Origin: Mycolicibacterium sp. CBMA 226
Lineage (GTDB): Bacteria; Actinomycetota; Actinomycetes; Mycobacteriales; Mycobacteriaceae
DNA length: 64,000 nt
Direction: 5' to 3'
Assembly (NCBI RefSeq): GCF_009729075.1
Contig: NZ_VTGY01000008.1
Coordinates: 159,004 to 223,003, forward strand
The notes beneath the pieces are model-generated. The model ran no database searches. It was not told the DNA's origin and saw nothing but the letters and a program-made list of their open reading frames with translations. The position numbers and the translations under genes are program-made. Positions within the stretch are counted from its first letter, which is position 1. Each line of letters begins with the position of its first letter. This document shows, one piece after another, positions 24,003 to 31,206 of the stretch.

Positions 24003-24896
24003 ATGGGAGGCGACGACGCGGAAGCGACCAACCTCGCCCCGGTGCCCACCGACCCGACAGAATCGGCCGAGGTAATCAGTGCGCCGACGCAGCTTGCATA
24101 TGCGTGGGCTGCGGATGACTCCGAGGATGACGTACCGGCGGGCTGGTTCACACCGGCCCGAATTACCGCGCTCGGCGTCGCGGCGGGCCTCGTTGCTATC
24201 GCTGTGGCGGGTGCAGTGATGGCGATCTACCTACCTTCCCGCGAGGAACCGGCGTCGATTGCACAGACACCTCTCGCTCCGCCACCTGAAGCCAATCATC
24301 AGGTGCCGACGGCTGGGCCGGCACAGGCGACGTCCACTCCACCACCGGCACCAATCCCTCCACCTCTGCCAGTGCTTAAAGGACTCGACGGGAAGTTCAT
24401 CGCCGAGATGCGCGGCTATGGCGTGCCAGTCAACGATCACGACCCACAATGGACCGTCAACCTTGCTCAAGCCACCTGCGCAACAGTGCGCGACAAAGGG
24501 CCAACCCAATACCCGCCAGGGACCTCCACGCTTCAACATCTGACCGAGGGCATTATGAGCCTCAACCACGACTGGTCATATCAGCAAGCCAGCCGCTTCA
24601 CCAGCAGTGCGGTCAACTACTACTGCCCAGAAATACGGGGTCCAAGCCAACAAGACATCGCAGCGATGCCGCCAGATCAGCGGTTCCTCGCGATGCTCCA
24701 GGACCACCTGGGCTTTACCACCACCGACCACGGCGTCTCGGTGATCAATGGCGCCCAGCAGTGGTGCACATGGAAGGCCCAGGGTTGGGGGAATGACCAG
24801 ATTCTCGATCAGTCTGCTGCTGGTCATATATCTCGTGACGACATGAGAAAGATGGTCGAGATCGCGATCGACGTCTACTGTCCCCAATACCGGTAA
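24003..24896 (+). CDS. Membrane-anchored protein with two DUF732-like domains
   Basis: A 297-residue protein: acidic cytoplasmic N-terminus, one transmembrane helix (ITALGVAAGLVAIAVAGAVM, about residues 55-76), a Pro/Ala-rich linker, then two DUF732-like modules. The first starts at LDGKFIAEMRGYGVPV and ends VNYYCPE, the second at RFLAMLQDHLGF and ends VDVYCPQYR-like, each with a conserved Cys pair. DUF732 proteins are mycobacterium-specific and mostly secreted; function unknown. Carriage on a mobile element suggests a surface or immunity role for the host cell, but nothing proves it. Confidence 0.75.
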   Translation: MGGDDAEATNLAPVPTDPTESAEVISAPTQLAYAWAADDSEDDVPAGWFTPARITALGVAAGLVAIAVAGAVMAIYLPSREEPASIAQTPLAPPPEANHQVPTAGPAQATSTPPPAPIPPPLPVLKGLDGKFIAEMRGYGVPVNDHDPQWTVNLAQATCATVRDKGPTQYPPGTSTLQHLTEGIMSLNHDWSYQQASRFTSSAVNYYCPEIRGPSQQDIAAMPPDQRFLAMLQDHLGFTTTDHGVSVINGAQQWCTWKAQGWGNDQILDQSAAGHISRDDMRKMVEIAIDVYCPQYR

Positions 24897-25288
24897 CTCC
24901 GGCGAAGGGGATCAGCACAACGGCCGGAAGCGCGAAACCTGTTGCGGTACAGGGCCATCTCACTGCCGATCGGATTCACACAAAGATGACGCCTAGCCGG
25001 TCTCCCTTTTTTAGGCGACGACCAATCCCGCTGATCGTCAAGGCGTGACTTTTCGCCCGCTATTAGTGACGTCACCATGTCGGCATCACATGTCACCTGG
25101 TGCCAGATTTGCTAGGGTATTTGCGCTGGTATTCGCGGTATTCATCGGTAAATCCGGTGACATTTTGGGTGACACCAAGGACCTCTTACTAGAGGCGTAA
25201 TGCGTCACACATTTTGTGCACCACTTGCCTACCGAGAGTAATAATTGTAGGTAAGTAACAGGGTATTTCGCGCAGGCTAGGCCACCGC
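24897..25288. other. 392-base non-coding region with GTGAC half-sites
   Basis: No plausible gene lies here. GTGAC or its complement occurs at 25045, 25066, 25071, 25092, 25157, 25169 and 25204. Two of these form the perfect palindrome GTGACGTCAC (25066-25075). The region is AT-richer than its flanks and contains several TAGGGT/TAAT-like hexamers before the terminase-like gene, so it probably holds promoters and operators for the second half of the element. Confidence 0.5.
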
Positions 25289-25798
25289 ATGAGAAGTAAA
25301 GATCTTTTACCGCATGGCACCGCTAAACGGTACCGCGCTGGGTGCGCTGACGGCGTCGACGGCGGTCCGTGCCAGGCATGTAAAAGAGCCGAAGCGGACA
25401 GGCGCAAGTCATTTAGGGCAAAGCGTCCAGACAAACCCAGAATGCCGAAAATCGCATCCGTGATTTCCCTGCCGACGAACAAGGTGGAGCCCGAACAACC
25501 GCCCAAGAATGAGTCGAAAGAGCCTGGGCCCGCCGAGCAGAACGTCCTGGATATGGTGGCTCGCGAGCCAGAGAAAGCCGCTGATCACCCGGCGGATGTG
25601 GTGGCCGCGATCGCCGTCGGGCGGCTGATGGATGACCCAAGAACATACGGTGCGATGGCTGACCGGCTGAGCCGCGAGTATCGGGCCGCGTGCGCAGCGG
25701 CGTTCAGCGGACCTCGAAAGAAGAGCCGTTCGCGGCTCGCCGCGATCAGCCGTATGACGGAGAACACCCCGAATACCCAAGCAAGGCAGGCAACATGA
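25289..25798 (+). CDS. Phage-like protein, possible small terminase subunit
   Basis: A 169-residue protein starting with LPHGTAKRYRAGC, then PCQACKRAEADRRKSF, a pattern common in short actinophage DNA-associated proteins (HGT-x-RY...C...C). The C-terminal part (IAVGRLMDDPRTYGAMADRLS) is helical and reminds me of small terminase subunits. Its place two to four genes before the prohead protease would fit phiRv2 Rv2652c. The function is tentative. It overlaps the next gene by four bases. Confidence 0.5.
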   Translation: MRSKDLLPHGTAKRYRAGCADGVDGGPCQACKRAEADRRKSFRAKRPDKPRMPKIASVISLPTNKVEPEQPPKNESKEPGPAEQNVLDMVAREPEKAADHPADVVAAIAVGRLMDDPRTYGAMADRLSREYRAACAAAFSGPRKKSRSRLAAISRMTENTPNTQARQAT

Positions 25799-26247
25799 TC
25801 GAAACCAGCAACCCAGCGAACCGGCATGGCGGGGCTGTCGTCGTGCAGCGTCACGCGCTACTGATGGCTTGCGTGGTGCTTAACCAGGTAGTCGAGAACC
25901 CCTGCACGCCAGACGATCTGCGCGAAGCCGCGCGGGATGTATACGGGGAGATGAATTTCTGGGCCACCTTCGGCGAGTATGCCGCTGAATACGCCAAACC
26001 CGACCCATTGCCGTTTACTCTCCGGTGGCCCGGTGAGGCCACCGGCAGGGTGGACCGCATCGCTGCCGCGAATCCGTTTGCGGTGCAACATCTGCCAGCG
26101 TACTTTGCCATGGCGCGCACCATGGCGAGGCACATTGACGACGAGGGTAACGGCTTGCCGTTCCGAATGGACTGCCTTGAGTCGCTTGAGATGGTGCTGA
26201 CGGGCATCAAGGAACACATCGCAGACGCCCAGTCGGAGGGGTGGTGA
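25795..26247 (+). CDS. Hypothetical element protein, 150 residues
   Basis: ATG 25795 overlaps the stop of the preceding gene (ATGA), which decides the start over the longer frame from 25690. The product is mostly helical, with segments such as RHALLMACVVLNQVVENPC and AYFAMARTMARHIDDEG. No motif I know is visible. It belongs to the packaging-region operon by spacing only. Confidence 0.55.
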   Translation: MIETSNPANRHGGAVVVQRHALLMACVVLNQVVENPCTPDDLREAARDVYGEMNFWATFGEYAAEYAKPDPLPFTLRWPGEATGRVDRIAAANPFAVQHLPAYFAMARTMARHIDDEGNGLPFRMDCLESLEMVLTGIKEHIADAQSEGW

Positions 26248-26253
26248 TCCCAC

Positions 26254-26406
26254 ATGTGGATTCGCCTGCGTCAAAGTATCAAGGGCACGTACTGCGACTA
26301 CGTGGACCCGAAGATTCACAGCGTCATCGACGTTGACGGCGTCACCGCTTTCACCTTGGTCGCTTGCGGCGCGGCTGAGCTTGAAGAACAACGATGGATC
26401 GGCTGA
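26254..26406 (+). CDS. Small 50-residue ORF in the packaging-region operon
   Basis: ATG 26254 follows the preceding gene by six bases, with GGAGGGG about 15 bases upstream. The product (MWIRLRQSIKGTYCDYVD start) has normal codon use and two cysteines. Its density with neighbours supports it as real, but it is short and I recognise no homolog. Confidence 0.4.
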   Translation: MWIRLRQSIKGTYCDYVDPKIHSVIDVDGVTAFTLVACGAAELEEQRWIG

Positions 26407-26439
26407 CGGGCAAATATCAACGAAAGGCAAGGCAGGGCA

Positions 26440-26724
26440 ATGAAGATCAAGATGAAACGAAACCTGATCGGCGTTCTCGAAGGGCATACGAATCCGCGCC
26501 GTGGGCAGGTCATCAGTACGAATGATGTTATGGCACAACGTCTGTGCCGGTGGGGGTACGCGACGCCCGACCTTCGGGCCGAGCTGCCCGACAATGGTCT
26601 TCCCGAGGAAAGCGTCGCGGACATGCTGACCTTGATAGACGGCGGCATCGTTTACCACCCTCCCACGCCAACGAACATCGGTAGGCATGGCTACGTCCAT
26701 TCGAACGGCAACGGGGTCTGGTGA
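26440..26724 (+). CDS. Small phage-like protein, 94 residues
   Basis: The start MKIKMKRNLIGVLEGHTNP and the later VMAQRLCRWGYATP follow a layout seen in many short phage head-region proteins (basic strand, a turn, then a helix that recognises a register). No function can be given. An AAAGGCAAGGCAGGGCA stretch precedes the ATG. The gene ends one base before the next start. Confidence 0.5.
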   Translation: MKIKMKRNLIGVLEGHTNPRRGQVISTNDVMAQRLCRWGYATPDLRAELPDNGLPEESVADMLTLIDGGIVYHPPTPTNIGRHGYVHSNGNGVW

Positions 26725-26725
26725 G

Positions 26726-27418
26726 ATGGGCGGCGAAGGTTATTCACAGGCCGAGGCCGAGGACGCCATCTTCCAACTGATCGATGAACCGGTGCCAGTG
26801 GATGTTGAGCCGTATTGGAATACTTTGGGCCGCATCGGCATAAGCGCACAGGCGATGGCCTTGGCCCGGCATCCGCTTCTGCGGGAGGCGAAGTGGAGCA
26901 CGGTCTCTGACCATGTCAAATTCCTGACGATTACCTACGGCAGCATGTCCGACGGCACCGAGGATGACCTACAGGCCACCATTCGGTGCGAAATACACAA
27001 GCAGGTCAACGCGTTTCACGAGGCGGAGGCCAAAAAGACGGAGCAAGAAATGGGCGACAACTGGGTTTACCAAAAGGAGAAAGTATGGAAGCTCCAGGAT
27101 GGCCCTGGTGGTGTCTTCTATACGAAAAACCAAGCGGCACTGTGGCTCAAAACGGTGCTCAGCAGCCCCGAACTTACAGAGCTGCATTGGGAGTTTCTGC
27201 ACGGGCTCGATGCAGAGACTATGGTCGAGCCCCCTTTGCAGTGCTTAGCGGTCGTGAACAACCGTGACGCCATGATGAATGGCCCGCTCTGGGAAACACT
27301 GTCGAGTTCTGTTCAGGCATGGGTGATTTGGGTCGACCAATCGGAAGTCGACGGCCTTACCCATGAAGTGATCAACGTCGTGGTTGAGTTCTATGACGAT
27401 GAGGAAGTGACATTGTGA
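26726..27418 (+). CDS. Hypothetical element protein, 230 residues
   Basis: I chose ATG 26726, one base after the previous stop, rather than 26687, which overlaps it. The product has an acidic helical N-terminus, a central Lys/Glu-rich stretch (EAEAKKTEQEMGDNWVYQKE) and an acidic C-terminus (VVVEFYDDEEVTL). No known domain is visible. It overlaps the prohead protease gene by four bases (GTGA), so it is translated with it and could be a scaffold or inhibitor in capsid maturation; this is inference. Confidence 0.55.
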   Translation: MGGEGYSQAEAEDAIFQLIDEPVPVDVEPYWNTLGRIGISAQAMALARHPLLREAKWSTVSDHVKFLTITYGSMSDGTEDDLQATIRCEIHKQVNAFHEAEAKKTEQEMGDNWVYQKEKVWKLQDGPGGVFYTKNQAALWLKTVLSSPELTELHWEFLHGLDAETMVEPPLQCLAVVNNRDAMMNGPLWETLSSSVQAWVIWVDQSEVDGLTHEVINVVVEFYDDEEVTL

Positions 27419-28248
27419 CACAGGCATCTGGTGAGGAATTGCGTTACATCGCAACGGTTGCCGACCAGTCGACGGAGTTAAACAGGCGCATTGGTGGCAT
27501 AGGGGTGCCGTACGGCAAAATGAGCCTGCTGCTGCCGGGTGGGTTCTATGAGGTGGTGGAACCCGGCGCGCTGGCCAAATCCCTTGCCGCTAAGACCAAT
27601 ATAGTCAGCCGGCTCGAACATCACCCCGAGTGGCTTTTAGCGAGCACCGCTGGGAAGACGATGCGCGTAGACGACACGGAGCAGGGCCTCCTGTACGACC
27701 TGGACTTGCCAAGCACCAGCGCTGGCCGCGACACCTACGCGTTGGTCAAGCGGGGCGACCTTCGCGGGGCCTCAATGAGCTTCACGGCCATTGAGCAAGA
27801 GTTTCGCCATGAAGGTGCCGCTCTCGTCCGACACCTGCTGGAAATCAGATGCACAGAGATTTCGCCAGTCGCGCAGCCTGCGTACGGTGACGAAACGTCA
27901 ACGGCCCTGCGGAGTCTGGCGGCTCAGGTGAATGCTGACCCGGATGACGTGTTCGCGCTCGCGCAGCGGTCAGAATTGCGTTCATTGTTCACGGTCACCC
28001 ATCAGTTCGTTTCGGCAACGCCGACCGTCGAGCCCGGTCACATGGCCGAGACCCGGCAGGCCAGGACGATGGACCCAATTGAATGTCTGAAGGTGCTTGA
28101 CTCGCGCCGCACGATGGACCCAGACGTGGCGCTGCGGCTCCTCGACAGCCGAAAGAAAGCCGAAGACAGTGGCTTCAGGGAGCCGCCGCGTGCTCCTCAG
28201 CTGGACCGCCACGGCCACTCGACAGACTGGCACCCGGGCCAGCGATAG
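27415..28248 (+). CDS. HK97-family prohead protease
   Basis: A 277-residue protein whose first 165 residues match the HK97/U35 prohead protease: RRIGGIGVPYGKMS, the catalytic-region histidine in SRLEHHPEWLL, the LPSTSAGRDTYALVKRGDLRGASMSF-type serine region and ISPVAQPAYGDE. It normally cleaves scaffold and capsid proteins during head maturation. The C-terminal 110 residues are unusual and contain a repeat of RTMDP-x3-5-L-x2-LDSR. No capsid gene follows, so the enzyme is an orphan here or works on a helper phage capsid. Confidence 0.85.
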   Translation: MTQASGEELRYIATVADQSTELNRRIGGIGVPYGKMSLLLPGGFYEVVEPGALAKSLAAKTNIVSRLEHHPEWLLASTAGKTMRVDDTEQGLLYDLDLPSTSAGRDTYALVKRGDLRGASMSFTAIEQEFRHEGAALVRHLLEIRCTEISPVAQPAYGDETSTALRSLAAQVNADPDDVFALAQRSELRSLFTVTHQFVSATPTVEPGHMAETRQARTMDPIECLKVLDSRRTMDPDVALRLLDSRKKAEDSGFREPPRAPQLDRHGHSTDWHPGQR

Positions 28249-28354
28249 GCCACCGGCCCGGGGCGCGGACGGCCTGTGCGTTGTTCCTGCCGACGCGCCG
28301 CCAGTGGGGTACTGCCCGGCCCCCGGTTGACGCGCCCTGGGACCGGTTCAACTC

Positions 28355-28425
28355 AGCGTCATCGTCTCGAACGACACATAGCGTCATCCGCCGAGCGTCA
28401 TCGCCCATGGTCTATAGCGTCATCG
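28355..28425. repeat. Four direct copies of AGCGTCATC
   Basis: Copies start at 28355, 28380, 28394 and 28416, all in the same orientation, with flanks that differ. Spacing is irregular (25, 14 and 22 bases), which excludes a CRISPR array. They may bind a protein of the element. Confidence 0.65.
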
Positions 28426-28449
28426 CGCCTGGCGCAGTGAGTGAAACAA

Positions 28450-28499
28450 GTCCAGAAAACTGAACCTCGGGTCCAGAAACCATACCCCAAGTCCAGGAA
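28450..28499. repeat. Three direct copies of GTCCAGRAA at about two helical turns
   Basis: Copies at 28450-28458, 28471-28479 and 28491-28499 are spaced 21 and 20 bases apart, so they lie on one face of the helix. Regular phasing suggests cooperative protein binding, for example at a packaging or regulatory site. Confidence 0.65.
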
Positions 28500-28597
28500 G
28501 TTGGAATCCAAAGGCGTTGTGTAAAAACAGGTTTCGGGGTATTGACACGTGATCTAACGTCAGAGAAACGGAACCCGGAGCCGAGAGGGTGAGAATC

Positions 28598-28762
28598 ATG
28601 GACGATACATCACGCGGGCATAGCGATCACGGTCGCTGCGATTGCCGTTGGCCAATCTCCGACACCGTGAACCACTACTGTGCGTTACCGGTGGGGCATG
28701 CGGGAGACAAACATATCTGTCTCTGCCTTGAGATGCACGATGTGCTGAGCGCGCGCGGATGA
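28598..28762 (+). CDS. 54-residue Cys/His-rich protein
   Basis: ATG 28598 follows GAGAGGGTGAG at suitable spacing. The product carries RCDCRWP, HYCALPVGHAGD and HICLC, a C/H pattern common in small actinophage and actinobacterial zinc-binding proteins (C...C-LP-GH-G-H). It probably folds round zinc. Function unknown; it is isolated between the repeat region and a convergent gene. Confidence 0.55.
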   Translation: MDDTSRGHSDHGRCDCRWPISDTVNHYCALPVGHAGDKHICLCLEMHDVLSARG

Positions 28763-28764
28763 AG

Positions 28765-29715
28765 CTACTGTGCTGCGAGCTGCGCTAGTCGGTCTACAGC
28801 GGACTCTGCGACCTGCACTGGACGAAACGCGAAGTCGAGCAGTTTGTCTGGGTCTCCTTTGGCTGACATCACGATCAGTCCGGTTTTTGGATCGGGCGTC
28901 GGGTCTTTCACTGTCACTGTGCCGCCGTGCAGCGCCGCCCAAGGGCGCGCATGTGCATACCCGCTGAGAATCTGCCATGTCTGCGCAAGCGTGGTGCCGG
29001 GGTCCCACCCACCGTTTCCGACCTGCGGAGCCATCGCCCCGGCCATCCTTACAATGTCAATCTCGTCGGTGAACGTTTTCTGATAGGTCCCGCGAGAGGT
29101 CGGCGGCGGCGAGATGAGCGTACTCGCTTGTTGCACAATCCAATCTAGCCGTTGCTCGATGCTGTCCCGATGTGCATCAACCTCATCTTGCGCAGTGGCC
29201 CACAGTTGGAGGTTTTTGGGGTCTGTCGCCATAGTGTTGATCCGACCGCGTTCAGATTTCAGGTCGTTATAGGTGAATTCCAGTGCACGACGACGACGTT
29301 CATCAGGTGTCGATCCGCTGACCATCCACATTGCGAGAGATGATCCGGTGATGGCTGTTCGTATCAGGGTGGCCTGGGCGTAGGGGAACGGCGTCTTGTG
29401 GTTCTGCAAGCTCCATGCCAGGAACCGGAGGTGGTCAAGCGCGCTGTATAAGCACTGGACGATGTTCTGTCGGAAGGTGCGGAAGATCGGGTGAAAGTAC
29501 AGATCGTCGGCATTGAGCGGCGACGTGTCCGCGAGCTCAATTGCCTGGAGTCGGTCGAGGGCAGCCTTGGAACGGTCGGCCAGCCACTGGTAGCCGATTT
29601 CCACGGGCGGCGTTGATCCGTCGTTGTCGCCTGTCACGGCCGTGAGGTTACGCGGAATCGGCTCCTGCGGGCCCAGGTTTTCCCGGCCGATTGGCGCTGT
29701 GACTAGTTGAGTCAC
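28765..29715 (-). CDS. Hypothetical cargo protein, 316 residues
   Basis: A soluble, mostly helical protein read against the rest of the element. Segments such as FRTFRQNIVQCLYSALDHLRFLAWSL-like helices and QTWQILSGYAHARPW are reminiscent of HEPN-like or DUF5677-type helical bundles, but I cannot confirm either. The isolated reverse orientation and placement between the phage-like module and the nuclease pair suggest an independently expressed cargo gene, possibly for defence. Confidence 0.55.
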   Translation of the reverse strand: MTQLVTAPIGRENLGPQEPIPRNLTAVTGDNDGSTPPVEIGYQWLADRSKAALDRLQAIELADTSPLNADDLYFHPIFRTFRQNIVQCLYSALDHLRFLAWSLQNHKTPFPYAQATLIRTAITGSSLAMWMVSGSTPDERRRRALEFTYNDLKSERGRINTMATDPKNLQLWATAQDEVDAHRDSIEQRLDWIVQQASTLISPPPTSRGTYQKTFTDEIDIVRMAGAMAPQVGNGGWDPGTTLAQTWQILSGYAHARPWAALHGGTVTVKDPTPDPKTGLIVMSAKGDPDKLLDFAFRPVQVAESAVDRLAQLAAQ

Positions 29716-29802
29716 ATGCGACCAGAGGCGGCGACCCGGTCCTTCTAAGTGTCCCGGACGACACGCCCCTGCGCGACGTCGTTGCCGACACGCTAAGCGT
29801 GG

Positions 29803-30045
29803 CTACTCCGGGGAGTGGTCGACCAATTGCTCTACGAACCGCTGTGCCTCCTCCAGTGCTTCAAAGTCCACGTACCGACCGTATTCCTGTTCGCGATGTT
29901 CAGGATCGGTCGCGGGAATGCTGAACAGTGTCACAGTCCACGGTTTGGTCCGTGTTGGGTCTTTTGAAACGACGTATCGATTCACACCCCGTTTCGTCTC
30001 AAACTCCGATTCGGACTGCTGGCGCCAATCGACGGGTATGTTCAT
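29803..30045 (-). CDS. Small hypothetical protein, 80 residues
   Basis: I chose the ATG at 30045 (MNIPVDWRQQSE) because GGTAAGG precedes it closely; the frame continues to 30102. The product is a compact alpha/beta polypeptide with WTVTLFSIPATDPEHREQEYG. It has no known motif. It lies 28 bases after the short upstream gene on the same strand and may be co-transcribed. Confidence 0.5.
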   Translation of the reverse strand: MNIPVDWRQQSESEFETKRGVNRYVVSKDPTRTKPWTVTLFSIPATDPEHREQEYGRYVDFEALEEAQRFVEQLVDHSPE

Positions 30046-30073
30046 CGCCTTACCGTAGCGCTGGGAAGTCTGG

Positions 30074-30214
30074 CTACTGTCCAGTAGCCGCCAGCCGCTC
30101 ATCGAGTAGCCGGTCCATCGTTGTGCTACTGCATGCGGTCCCGAGTTCTCGCAAGCCGACTCGCACGATGGCGATCACTCTGAGGTCGGCGTCGATGTCG
30201 GCGATGGTTCGCAT
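30074..30214 (-). CDS. 46-residue conserved-type mycobacterial small protein
   Basis: The product MRTIADIDADLRVIAIVRVG onward to MDRLLDERLAATG matches a short helical protein type I recall from many mycobacterial genomes and phages (start MxxIADIDAELR, end LLDE). It is divergent from the leaderless gene at 30270, with 55 bases between. Function unknown. Confidence 0.5.
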   Translation of the reverse strand: MRTIADIDADLRVIAIVRVGLRELGTACSSTTMDRLLDERLAATGQ

Positions 30215-30269
30215 ATGTACTAGGACGCTTCCGGGGGCCGGTCGGTTCCATCGAACGTATGATCGAACA

Positions 30270-30596
30270 ATGGGCGATCTGCCGGCGATCACGGACACTG
30301 GGCGACATGCCCGCGCCAACTTCCGTCGCGTGGACCCGCCGTGCGCTGTCGAAATCGATCTGGGCACCCTGTTTCCGCGTCAGCCGCACCGAAGCGGCGG
30401 TTATCAGGCTGGCGGCCTTCAAATGCACTTAGTTGTTCGGGGCCAACTTATATGCTGGGGGCGCAGCGTCGAGAGTGAGTGGTGGGGCCTCGTCACCTAC
30501 CCGATTGCGTTCGGATTGCAGCAGAAGACCGTCACTCATTGGATACCAGCTTGGGTGTTGAGACCGAATGCGACTGTCCGCCGGATTGCGCCGTGA
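30270..30596 (+). CDS. Hypothetical protein, 108 residues, probably leaderless
   Basis: TATGAT (30258-30263) ends six bases before ATG 30270, the arrangement of mycobacterial leaderless transcripts, and this decides the start within a longer open frame from 29928. The product is Trp-rich (WGRSVESEWWGLVTYPIAFG) with a plausible beta-rich fold. No homolog is recognised. It precedes the nuclease pair by 28 bases and could be part of the same module. Confidence 0.5.
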   Translation: MGDLPAITDTGRHARANFRRVDPPCAVEIDLGTLFPRQPHRSGGYQAGGLQMHLVVRGQLICWGRSVESEWWGLVTYPIAFGLQQKTVTHWIPAWVLRPNATVRRIAP

Positions 30597-30624
30597 TGCG
30601 ATTAGCGCGTGTTAAAGTCCGGCG

Positions 30625-31206
30625 ATGCCCGGACGTGAAGCCATGCATAAAAAGGGCGAGGAGGGCGTCGACCTCGCTCGCAAAATCCTTGAGAGCACCA
30701 CCTGGATTGAACTGCCCTTCAATTCGGCCGACAATGAGAGGGTTTGCACGCTTGAATTACTCGACGGCACCGACAAGTGCTTTGATGCGATGGGCTGCAT
30801 TTTCCGGACGCCAAAAACACCACTGTATGTCGAGGCGAAAAATTACGATTCAAGCGGCGGAACGCAGAATACTGAGTATCAAGAGTTCCTAGCCAATGCA
30901 TACAGTATTACAGCAAACGACCTAAAGTCCGGAACGGATGGTAAGCGTGAATTCATGTGGTTCACCACACATCCATTCTCCCTTAGGAAGTGGTCGGACT
31001 TGATAAGTGTTAACGAGATAAACGCGGCATTAGAAGCGCATCCGGAAGTTCTGAACGGATCGTCTGCGGATTTTAATATTATGAACACCGTATCAAATCG
31101 TCTTTGGCTAATTCTTGTTCATCACAAACAAACCGAACTTACACTTTCGCCAGATGAACTTGGACGCATCGAGGGTATGCTTAATCGGAAGGGACGGAAG
31201 CCGTGA
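30625..31206 (+). CDS. Candidate PD-(D/E)XK-type nuclease of a two-gene module
   Basis: A 193-residue protein with the layout of a PD-(D/E)XK enzyme: an N-terminal helix with glutamates (KGEEGVDLARKILES, residues 9-24), a strand, then an acidic residue in CFDAMGC (Asp54), and YVEAKNYD with Glu73-x-Lys75. The following helix YQEFLANAYS completes the core. I would expect a DNA nuclease or a restriction-type enzyme. Base composition is clearly lower in GC than the neighbours, suggesting separate acquisition. It overlaps the next gene by four bases (GTGA). Family not identified. Confidence 0.65.
   Translation: MPGREAMHKKGEEGVDLARKILESTTWIELPFNSADNERVCTLELLDGTDKCFDAMGCIFRTPKTPLYVEAKNYDSSGGTQNTEYQEFLANAYSITANDLKSGTDGKREFMWFTTHPFSLRKWSDLISVNEINAALEAHPEVLNGSSADFNIMNTVSNRLWLILVHHKQTELTLSPDELGRIEGMLNRKGRKP

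Larger units (their letters stand above)
28249..28597. other. 349-base non-coding region with two short repeat families
   Basis: No supportable gene. It contains four AGCGTCATC copies and three GTCCAGRAA copies (separate entries) and a TTGACA (28542-28547) without a good -10 seventeen bases on. The place where a capsid gene would be expected after the protease is occupied by this DNA. Confidence 0.5.

Noticed and set aside
24966..25022. Intrinsic terminator at the CGCCTA...TAGGCG pair with T6
   Set aside because: The arms are only six bases, the loop is long and the T-run lies inside the loop rather than after the stem.
28355..28499. Possible CRISPR array
   Set aside because: Repeat units are only 9-10 bases, spacing is 14-25 bases, and no cas gene is present.
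30126..30428. 100-codon minus-strand frame with Arg-rich end
   Set aside because: It overlaps the leaderless plus-strand gene and a better-supported minus-strand gene, and its composition is shadow-like.
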